A stretch of DNA of 64,000 bases from Cyclina sinensis (lineage: Eukaryota > Mollusca > Bivalvia > Venerida > Veneridae): NCBI GenBank assembly GCA_012932295.1, contig JAAONU010000016.1, positions 28,023,290-28,087,289 on the forward strand, in the 5' to 3' direction. Of this stretch, positions 12,571 to 26,000 are shown in pieces. The notes beneath the pieces were generated by a model that saw only the letters and a program-made list of their open reading frames with translations, ran no database searches and was not told the origin of the DNA. Position 1 is the first letter of the stretch; each line of letters begins with the position of its first letter. The position numbers were made by a program, and so were the translations under genes.

Positions 12571-13962
12571 AGAGGGCCAAGATGGCCCTATATCGCTCAC
12601 CTGAGAATCATTCCACAGAAACATAAAAATCAGGATGTAAGTTAGTAGGTCAAGGCCAAGATCATCCACAGTCAAAGATTTAATCTGCATGCAAAATTAT
12701 CTAATGTTTCATTGTTGTAACTGAACAGAACGTCTTCTAAGAATAGGCCCTGTGACCTATTTTTGACCCTGGATGACCCATATACAATCCCATCCTAGAT
12801 TTTATCAAGACAAACATTCTGACCAAATATTAGGAAAATCGGAAGAAAAATACAGCTTCTATCGCATACACAAGCTTTTTCTAAGATTTGACCCATGACC
12901 TAGTTTTTGACCCCAGATGATTCATATCAGCCTCAACCTAGATTTCATCAAGACATACATTATGACCAAGTTTCATAAAGATCCAATGAAAAATACCGCC
13001 TCTATCGCATACCAAAGGTTTATCTAAGATTTGACCCCATGAGCTAGTTTTTGAACCCAGATTACCAATATTCAATCCCAACCTAGAACTCATCAAGACA
13101 AACATTCTGACAAAATATTAGGAAAATCGAATGGAAAATACAGCTTCTATTTTATACACAAGGTTTTTCTAAGATTTGACCCCATGACCTAGTTTTTGAC
13201 CCCTGATGACCCATATACAATCCCAACCTAGATACCATAGAGACATACATTATGACCAAATATTAGGAAAATCGGATGAAAAATACAGCTTCTATCACAT
13301 ACACAAGCTATTTCTAAGATTTGACCACGTGATCTAGTTTTTGACCAAAGATGACCAATAAACAATCCCAACCTAGATCTCATCAAAACAAGCATTCTGA
13401 CCAAATATTTGGAAAATCTAATGGAAAAGACGGCCTCTATCGCATACACAAGGTTTTTCTAAGATTTGATCCCGTGACCTAGTTTTTGAACCCAGACGAC
13501 CCATATACAATCCCAACCTAGATACAATAGAGGCAAACATTCTGACCAAATATTAGGAAAATCGGATGAAAAATACAGCTTCTATTGCATACACAAGGTT
13601 TTTCTAAGATTTGACCCTGTGACCTAGGTTTTGACCCCAATTGACCCATATACAATCCCAACCTAGATTTCATCAAGACATACATTATGACCAAATATTA
13701 GGAAAGTCAGATGAAAAATACAGCATCTATCACATACACAAGGTTTTTCTGAGATTGGACCCCGTGACCTAGTTTTTGACCCCAGATGACCCATATACAA
13801 TCCCAACTTAGATTTCATCAAGACAAACATTCTGACCAAGTTTCATAAAGATCCAATGAAAAATACAGCCTCTATCGCATACACAAGGCAAATGTGAACA
13901 GACAGACGCCGGACATCCAGCGATCACAATAGCTCACCCTGAGCATTCGCTCAGGTGAGCTA
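12571..13962. mobile_element. Complete minisatellite element with inverted ends and a terminal 3' hairpin (HINE-like)
   Basis: The left end is AGAGGGCCAAGATGGCCCTA followed by CGCTCACCTGAG. The right end is GCTCAGGTGAGCTAA. Between them are about nine ~150-base units with TGACCTAGTTTTTGACCC, ACAATCCCAACCTAG and ATACACAAGGTTTTTCTAAG. The last 32 bases (about 13931-13962) fold as AGCTCACC-TGAGC, loop, GCTCA-GGTGAGCT, followed by CTAA, which fits the Helitron CTRR end. No protein is encoded. Subterminal inverted repeats, a 3' stem-loop and internal tandem repeats are the published features of Helentron-associated elements. The assignment is by architecture, not by homology search. Confidence 0.65.
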
Positions 13963-16099
13963 AAAATACTACTGACTGAGGATATGGGGTGTAGAATTAA
14001 ATTCAATGAAAATAATTCGTCCTTAGTTATTTTAAAGAGTTTCAATAAAACTGTCATTAAAGCTCCTGACTTCACTGGCATCCCATATCAACAACAATAT
14101 TTGCATGAAATTTAAAATATGCAAATATAGAAGTGATTTGTAAAAACTGTTCACCCTGGATTTATTAATTCTAAAAATTTTCGTCAGAAAAAGCACTGAC
14201 CAATCAATAAATGTGTAACAAGTGGATGTCAATTATAGGACTTTAACCTAATCACTCTTTGAATAATACATACCATATTATTCTTGCATAAATGTGTAAC
14301 AAGTACATGTCAAATACAGGACTTAAGTCTTACTGCTCTTTCATTATTGCATACCAAATAACTCTTGCATAAATCACCATAGGCAAAAATTGTTGAAATT
14401 GTTAATTACAAAATATTATAATGCTGATTGTGGAAAAAATATATCTTTGTAACAGGTGTAGAAATATAACAAATATATACATGTACACAGTGATATTTAC
14501 AAATTCATAATGTCAACAAAAATCATTTTAAAAAAAAGAGCAAAAGCGAGGTAATATATAGGATGAAAAACATTCCAAAGAAACACACCTGAATGTTCAA
14601 TAAAAGTTTTATGATTTGTTAAAACCTGAAAGAAATAAGCGCCAAAGATTCAAAATTCATTTAATATTAAAATCTGAAGAGTTTAAATTACACAATTATA
14701 AAGAAAAAAATAGGGTTAGCACAATGTCAGATAAAATGTCAAATGGTTTTAGCACTGGTGAAGATATGGCTAAATACAAAGCTCTTTTTGCATTCTTCGG
14801 AATTACATAAGGTGCCTTTTAAAACACATGACAAAATCAAATATCTTTCATAACAATCTGAGTGAAATATGTGGAGATTAACACTGCATACAAAAATCCA
14901 TGTATGTATCAAGCACAATACTGATGGATAATCAAGAAAAATAAATGGCACAAAATATGGAAGTTCAATAAGGGATTAGAAGGACCCTTATATTTTTCAA
15001 CAGATTCAGTTAGCACTGATGATAATTCTTTGAAAAACAAACATTACCAGGCTGATAATTTCACTGAGGTAAAAGTTTTACTCTCATTGAATAAAGAAGA
15101 AAATAGTTTAACACTTTTAAGATTGGCAAAGCCATACATTGAATTTACAATACAATGGAAGGTATATTTTTATATTATATATCTCTTAGAAGCGAAAGAA
15201 GCCTTTGCCACCTCTATTTCACATGATTTATGAACATTCACTGTGTTTAAAGCATTCGTTTTGACTTTCATGCATCTCGGTTACTAAGAACACAAAAAAA
15301 TAACCTTAAAATGCTGAACCAAGAAACATTAGGCAAACATATATGCTTACAGCTAAACAGTCCATCTTCACTTGGTTGTCTTTTCTCAAAGTATCAACTG
15401 TTTAAAATGTTATAGTGGTACAGATTATGCTGGTATGTTTAAATTGTGGAAATACTGGCAACAATTATGATGGTATGTTTATTATATAATAAAAAAGTGG
15501 AATTAACTTAAATAGATCACTTTCTTGTTTCACAATAATAAACTCTATTTCTGCCCGATTATTGGCAAATTCCCTGGATTTTTAACTGAGATTTTGTGGA
15601 AAGTCTTCTAAGAAACTTGAAATAATTTATGGCATGACTCTCTGTTTAAGCTGCTGTCATGAGTTTTGAGCAACCTTAGAAAATACTGAAAGGCACAGAG
15701 ACACAAAAAACTGCGCAATGAATACAATGAAAGCTTTCTAGATTAACCACTGCGAGAAAGACTAAACTGTGTTTTGTGCCAACAGATAATTATTGAAACG
15801 TTGTTCAGTAATTAAAGAATTTCCCCTCCAGGAAAACAAACTCTTTGCAATGCAGAGATGATGCTAAGAAAGGTTATATTGTATACATTGTATTAGTATT
15901 TTCCTGTGTCTATAAATATCACAATCAAACAAAGCCTAATCTACATGTTGCTGAGCACTCCATTTAAAAAGACTACACAGGTGTGCACCCCAGAAATTGT
16001 CGGATTCAGTGAACCTTTTTAATGCTGAAGTAATCTGCAGTTTTGAAATATCAAACTGACGAAAAGTTCCCAACGCTGGCTTGCTGTTTAAATGCCATA
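13963..16099. other. Downstream region and possible 3' UTR of the RNF24-like gene
   Basis: No further coding exon is seen. The sequence next to 16100 should contain the 3' UTR of the minus-strand RNF24-like gene. Several AATAAA-type hexamers occur on the minus strand (for example near 15477), but I cannot choose the real polyadenylation site. Confidence 0.35.
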
Positions 16100-19000
16100 T
16101 TACACATCACCCTCGGCTCGAGGTGGTGGTGTAACAGAAAGTATCAGCCCCGTTGTTTCTGCAGGCTCAACCCGTGATGGGTTCTTCTCCTTACGTACAG
16201 GTGCTTTACACATAGGGCAACTGTTTTTGTGTCGTAACCACTCTAATAAACACCTGAAATGAGAAAACCAATGAAAACGTCACACTGAAAACACTGGATT
16301 TCTTTAAGCATATACCATGCTATTTGCTTCTTTATTTGCTTCTTTATTTTACAGCCTTAAAACCTTTTCTCGCATACTCGATATTAACTGTATGTAGGAG
16401 TACATGAAGTGGAGTACTGGTAAGTTATTAAATACACTTAAGTAATCAGAGATAAAACTTAATCAAATGAATCTTGAAAGAATGAAATCATTATGAATAA
16501 CATAATTATTGTCTCACTCCTATTTGTATGTAAAGCTAGGAATGATAGATGTCATACAATAAAAACTCTGATTCTATTAAATTATTATAATGTTTGTTGC
16601 TAATTTAAAGTATCTCATTTCTACTGCACATAGTGAAACCAATTTTAAATCCTTTATACATGTATTCTTTTATTTCTGCTTCCACTAAAAAAAACAATGA
16701 CCACTGCAAATTACGACAATTCCACTTATACAACCAATTTTCAAAAGAACAGATTTTGTTTTATACTGAAATACCTTAAGAATTTGCTCATCATTATGAG
16801 CAACCCGCTAATCCACTAATATGACCACCAGTATCAGTCCCATTCCCACTTTTCTCACTTATGTCTGCTAATACTACCACTTAAATTTCCTTACAAGTAT
16901 CCCGCTTTTAGCCCAAGGTAGTGCCTGTCCTTTGTAGCCTAAAAGTGACCATTTAAAATCAAAAAGCTTACTTGTGACTAAGTACGTTATTGGGTTGTCT
17001 GGTCCACCTTTAAGACCACCCCACTATTAAGACCATTTTATCTAGGAACCACTGAAGGTCTAAATAGCAGGATTCTACTGTATATTTATTATAATGCAAA
17101 GGAGGTGCCTTATCACACTAGATTTTTCTACCTTGAATGAAATGCATGATGACATGTGCATATAGCTAACTTCTCTTTGGTTAGGAATTCATCCAGGCAC
17201 ACAGGGCATGTCTGAAACATAGAGCAAAACAAATTTTAAGCCAGAGATTCTAATATATGCACTAAGTAAGACAAACTATTTTTATTTTCAAATAATGGTA
17301 GTGCTAGAAATGCCAATTTGTTTGTTTTTGCCCTCCGGCAGACTTAAAAAGATTAATTTAGTTTGATTATAGTATTAAAAGGCAGCTATCATCTAAATAC
17401 AGTACTATACATAATTATGTTGTTTTTATTTCAATATTCCCTATTTTTTCTCAGATTGATATTTTTGTTTGCATTCAGATAAACATGAATTCATGTACTT
17501 TTATTGTATCATATGAAACTTAAGACACAATCAAGCAGAAAATGCATACATGTACAATGCAAAATCAATCAATAAGTTAGTGACAAATACCCCTTTAAAA
17601 GACAGACTATCCATTTTTATGAACTAAGCATGGCAAAACGGCTATGAAATATAACAAGAAAAACCACCACTTTAATGTTGTTTATACATTATAGTACATG
17701 CTAAATTTCACAAAGAAATGAACAAGGTGCTAGGAATCTGATACATTGTCACATTACAAGTAAACATGTGAAGTATTACATGTACAACATGTTTTTCCTG
17801 GATCAATGATCGTGGATCAATGCCCATAACCTGAGCTGAGCAAGTTACTGACGTCGGCAAATGAAAGTTTGTTTTTCTTCTGGCTTTTAATAGCCGGAAT
17901 TTTGAATTAATACCGGGACAGCTGGAACTGATGTTGAATAACGGGATTTTTCAAAATCCCGCTGGGATATCACATGTATGGATCATATGTACCGGTAATC
18001 TAATTTTCAACAGTATCAGTACAGAGTTTACATACTTACATCATTCTGAAGATTTTTCTTTTTAGGCGAAAACTCAATCTGTAATAAAAATATAAAGAAT
18101 TACTGTCAATTTAAAACATACTGATTTTATGCTTATAGGGGTTTGAAATAAAACATGTATCCTTATTGAGAAAAATGTGCATAAAGTGGTCAGTTTTTAT
18201 CTAATTTCACAACAATTATGTGAATAAAGTCCTATCATCTTGAAGCTTTAGAAAACAGTTCATCATTTAATGGCATTTTCTGAAATAGATACATGTACTT
18301 ATACACCTTGGCTGTCAATCAAGCCTGAAATGTGATGTCATTTTTGAAAACAGATCAAAATGCAATGTGACAGAATTTTGTGAAAACAGTCACAATCTTA
18401 CATGTGTAGGTGGTGGGTTAATAAAATGATTTACATGTTTTTTTACATACATGTGCATTTCAAAGCTTCAAAAACCCAAAATAGTATGGTATTTAGGTCT
18501 CTGATAAAGTACTTTTGTCCTGCTTCATAGACAAAATACTGTGTGCTGAAAACACATTAAACATAGTAACAGTGGGAACGAGTGATCTTGCATTTTGTTT
18601 TGGAAAATGCAAAACAAACTGTCACTGAGTCATTTGATGCAAAAGAAAGCAATTAACATTTGCAAATGCGATGTATTTCTCAACTGTGCAAAAGTCATCA
18701 AGTCATTAACACTTGAAGCAGGGCTCGACAATTGTTTTGGAAGCAACTCTTCCTGCAGGACGAGCAGCTCAGAATTTTCACTTGTCCTGCTGCAATATGT
18801 ACTCGTCCGGTAGTTCACTAAAGAAAAAGCAATAAAGTGATAACTTTGTATAAATCCCCTCCTCCCTGCCAAAAATGGGCCGATTATTGTGACATTTAAA
18901 AAAAAAGTTCTGAGATTTTCATGTGAACATCCATCTTTTTTATAGCAATAAAATTCAGTTTTGTCGGAAAATACCGGATTCTCAGCAGGGAGTTTTTAGC

Positions 19001-22000
19001 TACCCATGTGATCATAACGGAACTGGACTAATTTTAGCATTGCATAAAATAGATCAACATCTGGTTTGTGCATCGGATGCAGGAATTATTTTATGTTCCA
19101 TTCCATGTGTGTTTAAAACTTGAATTTTTATTATTTTTGGCTAGAAATTCCACTCGTCCTGCAGGACAAGTGCTGCGGGAAGATCAACTCGCCCTAAGTC
19201 AATTTCTACTTGTAATTACGAGTTTACGAGTGGATTTGTCGAGCCTTGCTTGAAGTGTAACTATGTTTTAGAGCTGAAGGTCATTCAGGCCAACAGCTAC
19301 AGAAAATCTGCAGGCCAAATTCAAATTCCAAAGGCACAAACAATAAACAAGAGGGCCATGATGCCTCTAAATCGCTCACCTGAGTATCACTGATCATGTT
19401 ACAGGTATCGTTATTGGTTGTTATGGGTGTTCTTTGTTTGCAAGTTTGAATAAGTTTGCAAGAAGTTTGAAGACTGGGTGTAATGGTACTCAAATTTTTG
19501 AGCAGAAATAGTTTTACTCTACAGGTCCCAGTGAACTTGACCTTTGACCTACAGACCCCAAAAACAATAGGGTTCTTCTAATATAATTACCCTATGAAGT
19601 TTGAAGGTTCTGGGTGTAATGGTACTCCAGTTACTGAGCAGAAACAGTTTTCACTCTACAGGTTCTTGTTACCTTGACTTTTGACCTACTGACCCAAAAA
19701 ATGATAGGGTTCTTTTGCTGAGTAAAGACAATCATCCTATGAAGTCTGAAGGCTCTTGGTAAAATGGTACATGAGTTACTGAGCAGAAACAGTTTTCCCT
19801 CTAGACGTCCCTGTGAACTTAACCTTTGACCTATGGACCCTAATAGGGTTCTTCTAATACAATTATCCTATAAAGTTTGAAGGCTCAGGGTGTAAAAGTA
19901 CTACAGTTACTCTGCAGAAATACTTTTCACTCTACAGGTTCCTGACCTTTGACATACTAGCTCCAAAAACTGTATGGTTCTTCTATTTAGTAAAAGCAAT
20001 CATCATATGAAGTTTGAAGGCTCTGGGTGAAATGGTACTCCTGTTATTAAGTGGAAAGGGTTTTCACTCTAGAGGTCCCTTTGACCTACTGACCCCAAAA
20101 ACAGAAGGTTTTTTTCTACTAAATAAGGGCAATAACTCTGTAAAGTTTGAAGGCTTTGGGTCAACTTGTACTCAAGTTATTAAAAGGAAATGAAGTGTGA
20201 CAGACGGACAGACAAACAGAGTTGTGCTCAGGTGAGGTGAAAACCAAAACCTTGAAACTCAATTCTTACAGGTCCACTGGGCTTATGGTGTGCAAAAGTT
20301 TGTAGGATGGGCAAGAATTTTACAAGCCACAGGCATTGGGGATGTGGCTTATTTTACAGACAGACTACGTCAAAAGTTTCATACCCGTCTGTATCCCCTC
20401 TCTTTACGGGCATCTCTTTTCAGCCTAAGAAAATAAAAATTCAAAATTATAATTCATGACATTTTTATAACATAATCCGCATGATACTTTTTACATATCT
20501 GAAAGATGAACATTTTGAAAAAAAAAAAATCAAATAATGATGAACTATAGACAGTGAAAATACCAGTCCTATTAAATGAAGTTTAAAAAATCATATTTTA
20601 TCTTAAGTATGTTGTGTATTATTCTGAAGTATTCCTCAACCAGACTCCTACAAAGAAAACAACTGATACTACCTAATCTGTCAAAGTCAGCTTCCTGTAA
20701 GAATAAAGCATGAGAATAAAGGCTTAATCTGAGCTCAAAGTGTGAAGGTGTATTTAAAAAGTGTGTGTAGCAATGAGATACACAAAGAACTAACTCATGT
20801 ATATATATTGTGACATAGGGAACAACTGCTGTACACTGAGCATGTAAAAGAACCTGGGGAACGGGATGCTTTCTTTATCTTGCACTATCCCCCACAACAT
20901 AAAATAACTAATATCTTCATGGGGCGTCGGTCATATGGGCAACCGGTACTGATGATAAATAAACTCAAATAGATAGACAGAATTGCTGTAGTTCAATAAA
21001 GCCTCATCGTTATGAGGGATGCCAACAATATTTTGGTAGCTTTAAGTTTCTTAATCTATTACTGTTAAATATGTAAGCAGTCAATATGAAATCTGGGAAA
21101 AATTTGTGTACCCTTCAGGGGCAGATACACTCCTTTACATATAGGTGTACAAATCAAAAATAAATATTTAAAAATTTGAAAAGGCAATAGTCATTCAGAA
21201 GATGGAACTGTGTCTTGAGGAAATGTATCCTGTATGGCACATAAAAAAGATCTTTTGCTAAAGGCTTAGCCAGTGCTGACTATGGGCATTTCAAAGTTAT
21301 CTTATCTATCCAATTTGCAATAAACTTGTTTTGCAATTAACATACAACTGCATTTTGGAAAGTCTATGCAAAACTTCTGACACCTGCTGGTAGAATTTGG
21401 GTAATTTTTGGTGAGGATGTATAGATGATGCTACATAACATTTTATCTCTATCTTAGCATCATACCTAAGCCCTACACCATTTCATTTTGAACATTTAGA
21501 TTTTAAAGCAATTTCTCTACATCAGTCCATGTACAAGTTACCCCGAGGAAGGACTTATTTTGGCCAAAGAGATGTTTTTTATATTTGAAAACCTACAGTG
21601 TAAGCCATGCTTTTATATTTGCCAGTAAGACTGTCACAGTAAGTCTCAGACACTGATATCTTTAATAGAATTGTGCAATTTCCCTAATTGGATTTCTCAG
21701 TTTCATGCTGACCAGACCAGATGCACAGAAGTTCTTGTCCATGAAAGGGAAAAGTATGAATGTACACTAGTATCACAATATATACATGGAGTTGAAAAGA
21801 ACAGCAAGACCATAGTGTAGAAACAAATATTCAATGTGGAAAACTCAACTTTGAGCTATGAAACAAAAGTAAGTTACATGCCCTATCACATTTTCAAATC
21901 TGAATTTCTTAGCTATGCTCCTGTGTACAACTAAGATATCTATAAGATACCTATTTGCATTTTAGAGTAAAAAAAAAACATTATTTAATACATACTTCCA

Positions 22001-22115
22001 CATATAACAGCAGAATACAACACTCAGAACTAAGGTAAACACACCAATACCCAGTAAAGGGAGGGACACAGACCCTGGTATATTGTCCATTGCCAGTATT
22101 AGCCCATGATGGTAT
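16100..22115 (-). CDS. RNF24: RNF24/RNF122-like single-pass membrane RING-H2 E3 ligase, five coding exons
   Basis: Exons in transcript order are 22115-21996, 20424-20385, 18078-18040, 17211-17132 and 16253-16100. All have GT-AG boundaries and compatible phases. From the ATG at 22090 they give 135 residues (human RNF24 has 148). Residues about 9-31 are a membrane segment ending FCCYMW, matching the FCCY of RNF24/122. It is followed by the basic KLKRDARKERGY stretch. The RING-H2 ligands are C60, C63, C78, H80, H83, C86, C97 and C100, with spacing C-x2-C-x14-C-x-H-x2-H-x2-C-x10-C-x2-C. LAICTCHHAFH matches the LGICPCKHAFH signature of RNF24. The C-terminal tail (101-135) is not conserved. The 22115 exon opens with an acceptor, so a further upstream exon (non-coding or with a few codons) was not found. 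RNF24 proteins sit in Golgi/endomembranes with the RING cytosolic. RNF24 and RNF122 cannot be separated with certainty here. Confidence 0.88.
18719..19248. mobile_element. hAT-type MITE in an intron of the RNF24-like gene
   Basis: The ends are CAGGGCTCGACAA and TTGTCGAGCCTTG, inverted apart from two mismatches. CTTGAAG is repeated directly on both sides (18712-18718 and 19249-19255). CAGGG ends with a 7-8 bp duplication point to a hAT-driven non-autonomous element. The interior contains repeated ACTCGTCC/CTGCAGGAC phrases and no transposase. It lies in the intron between coding exons 2 and 3. Confidence 0.75.
19349..20238. mobile_element. Minisatellite-bearing element (HINE-like) in the same RNF24-like intron
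   Basis: The left end has GAGGGCCATGATGCC then CGCTCACCTGAG. The right end is GTTGTGCTCAGGTGAGG. The interior is about six degenerate ~130-base units with CTATGAAGTTTGAAGG, ACTGAGCAGAAACAG and CTTGACCTTTGACCTAC. It is non-coding. Its right-hand hairpin is incomplete compared with the element ending at 13962. Confidence 0.65.
20795..20962 (+). repeat. SINE tail fragment
   Basis: The stretch with TCTTGCACTATCCCCCACAA, then GTCATATGGGCAACCGGTAC and GATAAATAAACTCAAATAG, matches the non-tRNA half of the SINEs at 34906 and 38436 (which lie on the opposite strand). The tRNA-derived head is missing, so this is a 5'-truncated copy. Confidence 0.5.
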
Positions 22116-22761
22116 CTGTAAGTAATAATAAAGCCTCAATAAATTAACACGAGGATCAAGTTAAAGAAGAAAGTTTTAAATAGTTGCATCTACAATAAAA
22201 ATAAAAGCTTCTAATTTTCAATAACAATTATAACAACCTATCAAATGTTCTGGTTCTGGTATATTCCTCTGGTTAGATTACCAATAAGTTAAAGGGGCTG
22301 ACCTCCAGATGACGAAAAAAAGAAAGTTTTCTTGTATTATAAATTTCTTGTAATATTCATGACTAATGCTTAAAAACTAACTAACTGATAAAAAATAAGT
22401 CAGATAATCGCATTATAATTGATTTTTTTCCTATCATAGTGCTATACCGTAATGCGATGGTATAACTACATTGTATAAGATTTAAAGTAAATAACTATAA
22501 TTACACATGCAGCGATAGTGGTGACAGTAAAAGCGTTGGTAAAATTTTGTTAACATGAGGGTCCAGAGTTCAAATCAGGCTGAAGTGAATATATTTTTTT
22601 TTCTATTTTGACTTTTATAATCAGTTTTGAAGTAAAATATCATGTTGTTATAATTTCACGGCATCTAGATATTTAATTAATGTAAAAAAAATTTTTTATA
22701 TCAAATCTGGAGTACAGCCTCTTTAAGATTTACAGTCTCAATGAGGAAGCTGAAGAATGAA

Positions 22762-23057
22762 TGTTTTGTTTGTTTGTTTTGGGGTTTAACGCTGATTTCA
22801 ACATATGTTATATCTCGGCGGTCAGTCTACCTAACCAGTTTTCCTGGATAACTAACCAGTAATTGCCAATTTCTCCGCAAGTGACTGACTACTGTTCCCA
22901 CATGATCTACTCTGATCAGCGGTGAGAGACAAATGAACATAAGACACAATGTCTGAGAACAATTGTCACGGAGAAATTTTTGCCCTGCCCAGGGGTCGAA
23001 CCAACGACCGATGGATTACTAATCCAGTGCTCTACCTAATGAGCTAAGCGGGCGGGC
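22762..23057 (-). mobile_element. tRNA-derived SINE
   Basis: Read on the minus strand the head starts GCCCGCTTAGCTCATTAGGT (A-box) and contains GGTTCGACCCC (B-box), so it carries an internal polymerase III promoter. The body continues for about 220 bases to a (CAAA)n tail at about 22764-22780. The anticodon-loop region resembles tRNA-Thr(AGT), but the stem is imperfect and there is no closed acceptor stem, so it is a SINE and not a tRNA gene. Confidence 0.75.
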
Positions 23058-26000
23058 ATGAATTTGTTCTACTAGATCAACAAATATCAGCCGACTGAAA
23101 TATAATCCAACCAATCAGACTTGTCGAAGAGACATCGAGAAAATTTTTGACAGGCGTTGACTTACTTTGGTAACTGTTTGACAATAACAAAAAAAGATAA
23201 CATTAAAATTGGTCAAACCGTCAACGCCAAATTAATAATTAGGCCAATCAGCTGATTACAAGTTAGAATAATTAAAGGTTCTATTCTCCCAATACTGTTT
23301 TCAAAAAAAACAAATACATCTTATAAAACTGTTTTTTCTCTAGTTCCTGTAATAAAGGGAAGTTAAAATGGTATAAATTTCATGAAAATAACTTTTAAAA
23401 AGCAAATTCCAAGAAAAGCTATCCGAACCACCGCTATAGTCGGATATTGCTACACTTTGGCAAAAGTGAATCTTTCGTTTTTAATTAATTAAAAGCTTGC
23501 AACTCACTAAATAATGATTCTAAATAGAGTGGATAATATTAATCTTCGATATCCCTCGATAATATCTTCATTAGATTTGTTAAAATATCTTATGCGCGTG
23601 TTTTCCTCTATTACGTTCATAAACTTTATACACTATGACCCAAAATTAGAACAAGGCCAGAGTCACGCTGTATAGACTGACGTCGGGTCTAGTCTCATAG
23701 TCTCACTCGGCCTATTTCCACAGGAGCTTAAAATAGTATTTTTAGTCATTCAAAAGTCGAAACTGATAATCTATCTTCTTTTTTCTGTACATAAAAACAC
23801 ATATACAGAATAGAAACTAGAAATACAGTTTCGAATATGGAATCTAAAAAATTCAAGCTCCTGTGCTTCTGATACGGGTTGATATTGAAAGATTGAACAT
23901 GTGAAAATTTATCAGATCTATAAAAGCGGTTAAGATTTTTAAGCATATTAATTAATTAGGGTATGTTGGATCTGGGTCTTTTAGGACCTAGGTCGGATCG
24001 AGAGGTGTTTTAAACTTTTTTAAATGACTATATCCCATTATAACCATATATTATGCATTTCTATTCTAAATTTTAATAGTATATATATCTGGCAATGAAA
24101 CTGATTAAATTCATATATTGATAATAAATCACTTTAGGACTAGTCACTAAACAAGGGTAGTCTACTGAACGCCAAAGATCAAGCTAATCGCCTTATTTTG
24201 AAAATAATCTTTCTTTTTTTTTAATCAGGCACAAGGGAAGGTAAACCCTGTTAATTTCAAATTTTACATATGGTTTACATTGTTAATCAATTCCTGCGAC
24301 ATCTATATATCAATTATTTATTATTTGAACTAAGTTTAAACAAAAAACAGTCAGAATATATAACTGATAATACGTTTACATTTTTATATATTCTATTTTC
24401 ACCTACTTCATAAACGTGCTAAAACATCATATTTCGTTATATTATACATAGGCCTATAGCTAATATTTACATGTCTCTACTAAAACTTTCTGAATTACTC
24501 GATCTCCGTTAGAATCATGGCAATATCATATTTCTTTAGGATTATCAAAAAGAAAATTATGTAGAACAGATTTTGATTGACGGACTGTATTAGTTGGAGA
24601 GGTGTAAGTTTTCAATTAGCGCAATATTTTATCATTTACGTCTAGGTTGAAGAACTGATGGAATTTAGTTTAATTTACATAGAAGGTCTGCGGACTTAAT
24701 GTATTAGTGGATACATGTAGGCCTAGTATCATAATTTAACCAAGATCATTTAATTACCATCTCTTATGCCGTACCATCAGGGTTTTTATGATATAACCCA
24801 CCATCATGCTGAAGTTTTTAGCATCATGCAGAGTCGATCATGTTAAATTTTTTTTGCCATAATCTCTCTTCTGAATCCTTAGTATAATTCTACAGTTGTT
24901 AACAACAGTCCTCGAGCGATTTCATCTGAAAACGACAACGTAAAATACCACTGGCAGTCATGGTTTCTCCTTAATATTGTGTTTCACTGATCTTTGGAGT
25001 ACAAAGAAAACAGATTTTTTGTGCAATTTTAAATCTGAGAAATTAATTCACCCTGAAAATATTACTTCCACCCACAGTAAAATCTCCCAAATTTTAGATA
25101 TGAACACAAAATAAAAAAAAAATATGGCATCTTCAAAGGGCATAGTAAAAAAAAAAACCAAACAAACCAACAAAAAGAAAGAAACAAGGAAAATTCAAAT
25201 AGACTTGAGTCCATTTGAGTGTACGGTTTTTTACTGAATTTTTAAGGAACCTTAAGCTACAGCACTCTATTTTGTTTGCAGATGCTAATAAAAAGAAAAA
25301 GAAATTTAATATATATCTTTAAATTGAAGACCTGTCTGTTCAGACATATTATAACTAAGTTAATGCCCATTTTTTTTAAAGAACAAGAACAACATATTTG
25401 TTCAACCTTTTATTTCCAGATGTCTCTTGATGTTATAGGTGATAATTATGATACTGAAACAGTGTTTGTTTTGTTAAGTAACAAAATAATATGAATTTCA
25501 TGGAATGACATGCTTGAACAGAATAACAAACATGCTTGAATAGAATACCAAATATACTTGTAATATCAATTAAGATAATAAACTATGACCATGCTTTGAT
25601 TACTTTGATATAATTCAACATATTAAAGACCAGGTGAGGAACAGTCACAGTCGTAGCAAAGTACCACCGGGAACCAGACAGAATTTTTAACTTTAGATTC
25701 TTTTTTCTTTGTGAGCTGAATTTTATTATTTGTAAACATTAAACAAACATTGTATCATTTACATAATTTGAAAGCTCTTTAAATTCATATTTTGAAAATA
25801 TAAGCAGATTTTTAAAATTTTTGCTTTTAAAAAAGAAAACTTATCTAATTTATACCTGTCGTTTCAGCATTTTTTCAGCATTTTTCTAGCAGCTTTGTAG
25901 TCTCAATATTTCGACTGCAAGACAGACCGATTTACAAACTGATATTACATAGATGTCGGCCTTTGACCATCGTCTATATAATAAAGAGCCCTGGCGTACC

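Noticed and set aside
20667..20690. Possible 22-base micro-exon of the RNF24-like gene (CTTACAG ... GTAGTA)
   Set aside because: The phase needed between the membrane exon and the 20385-20424 exon would put a stop codon in it; direct joining of the two neighbours restores the known RNF24 sequence.
22981..23057. Candidate tRNA-Thr(AGT) gene on the minus strand
   Set aside because: The anticodon stem has a mismatch, the acceptor stem does not close, and the sequence continues into a SINE body with a (CAAA)n tail.
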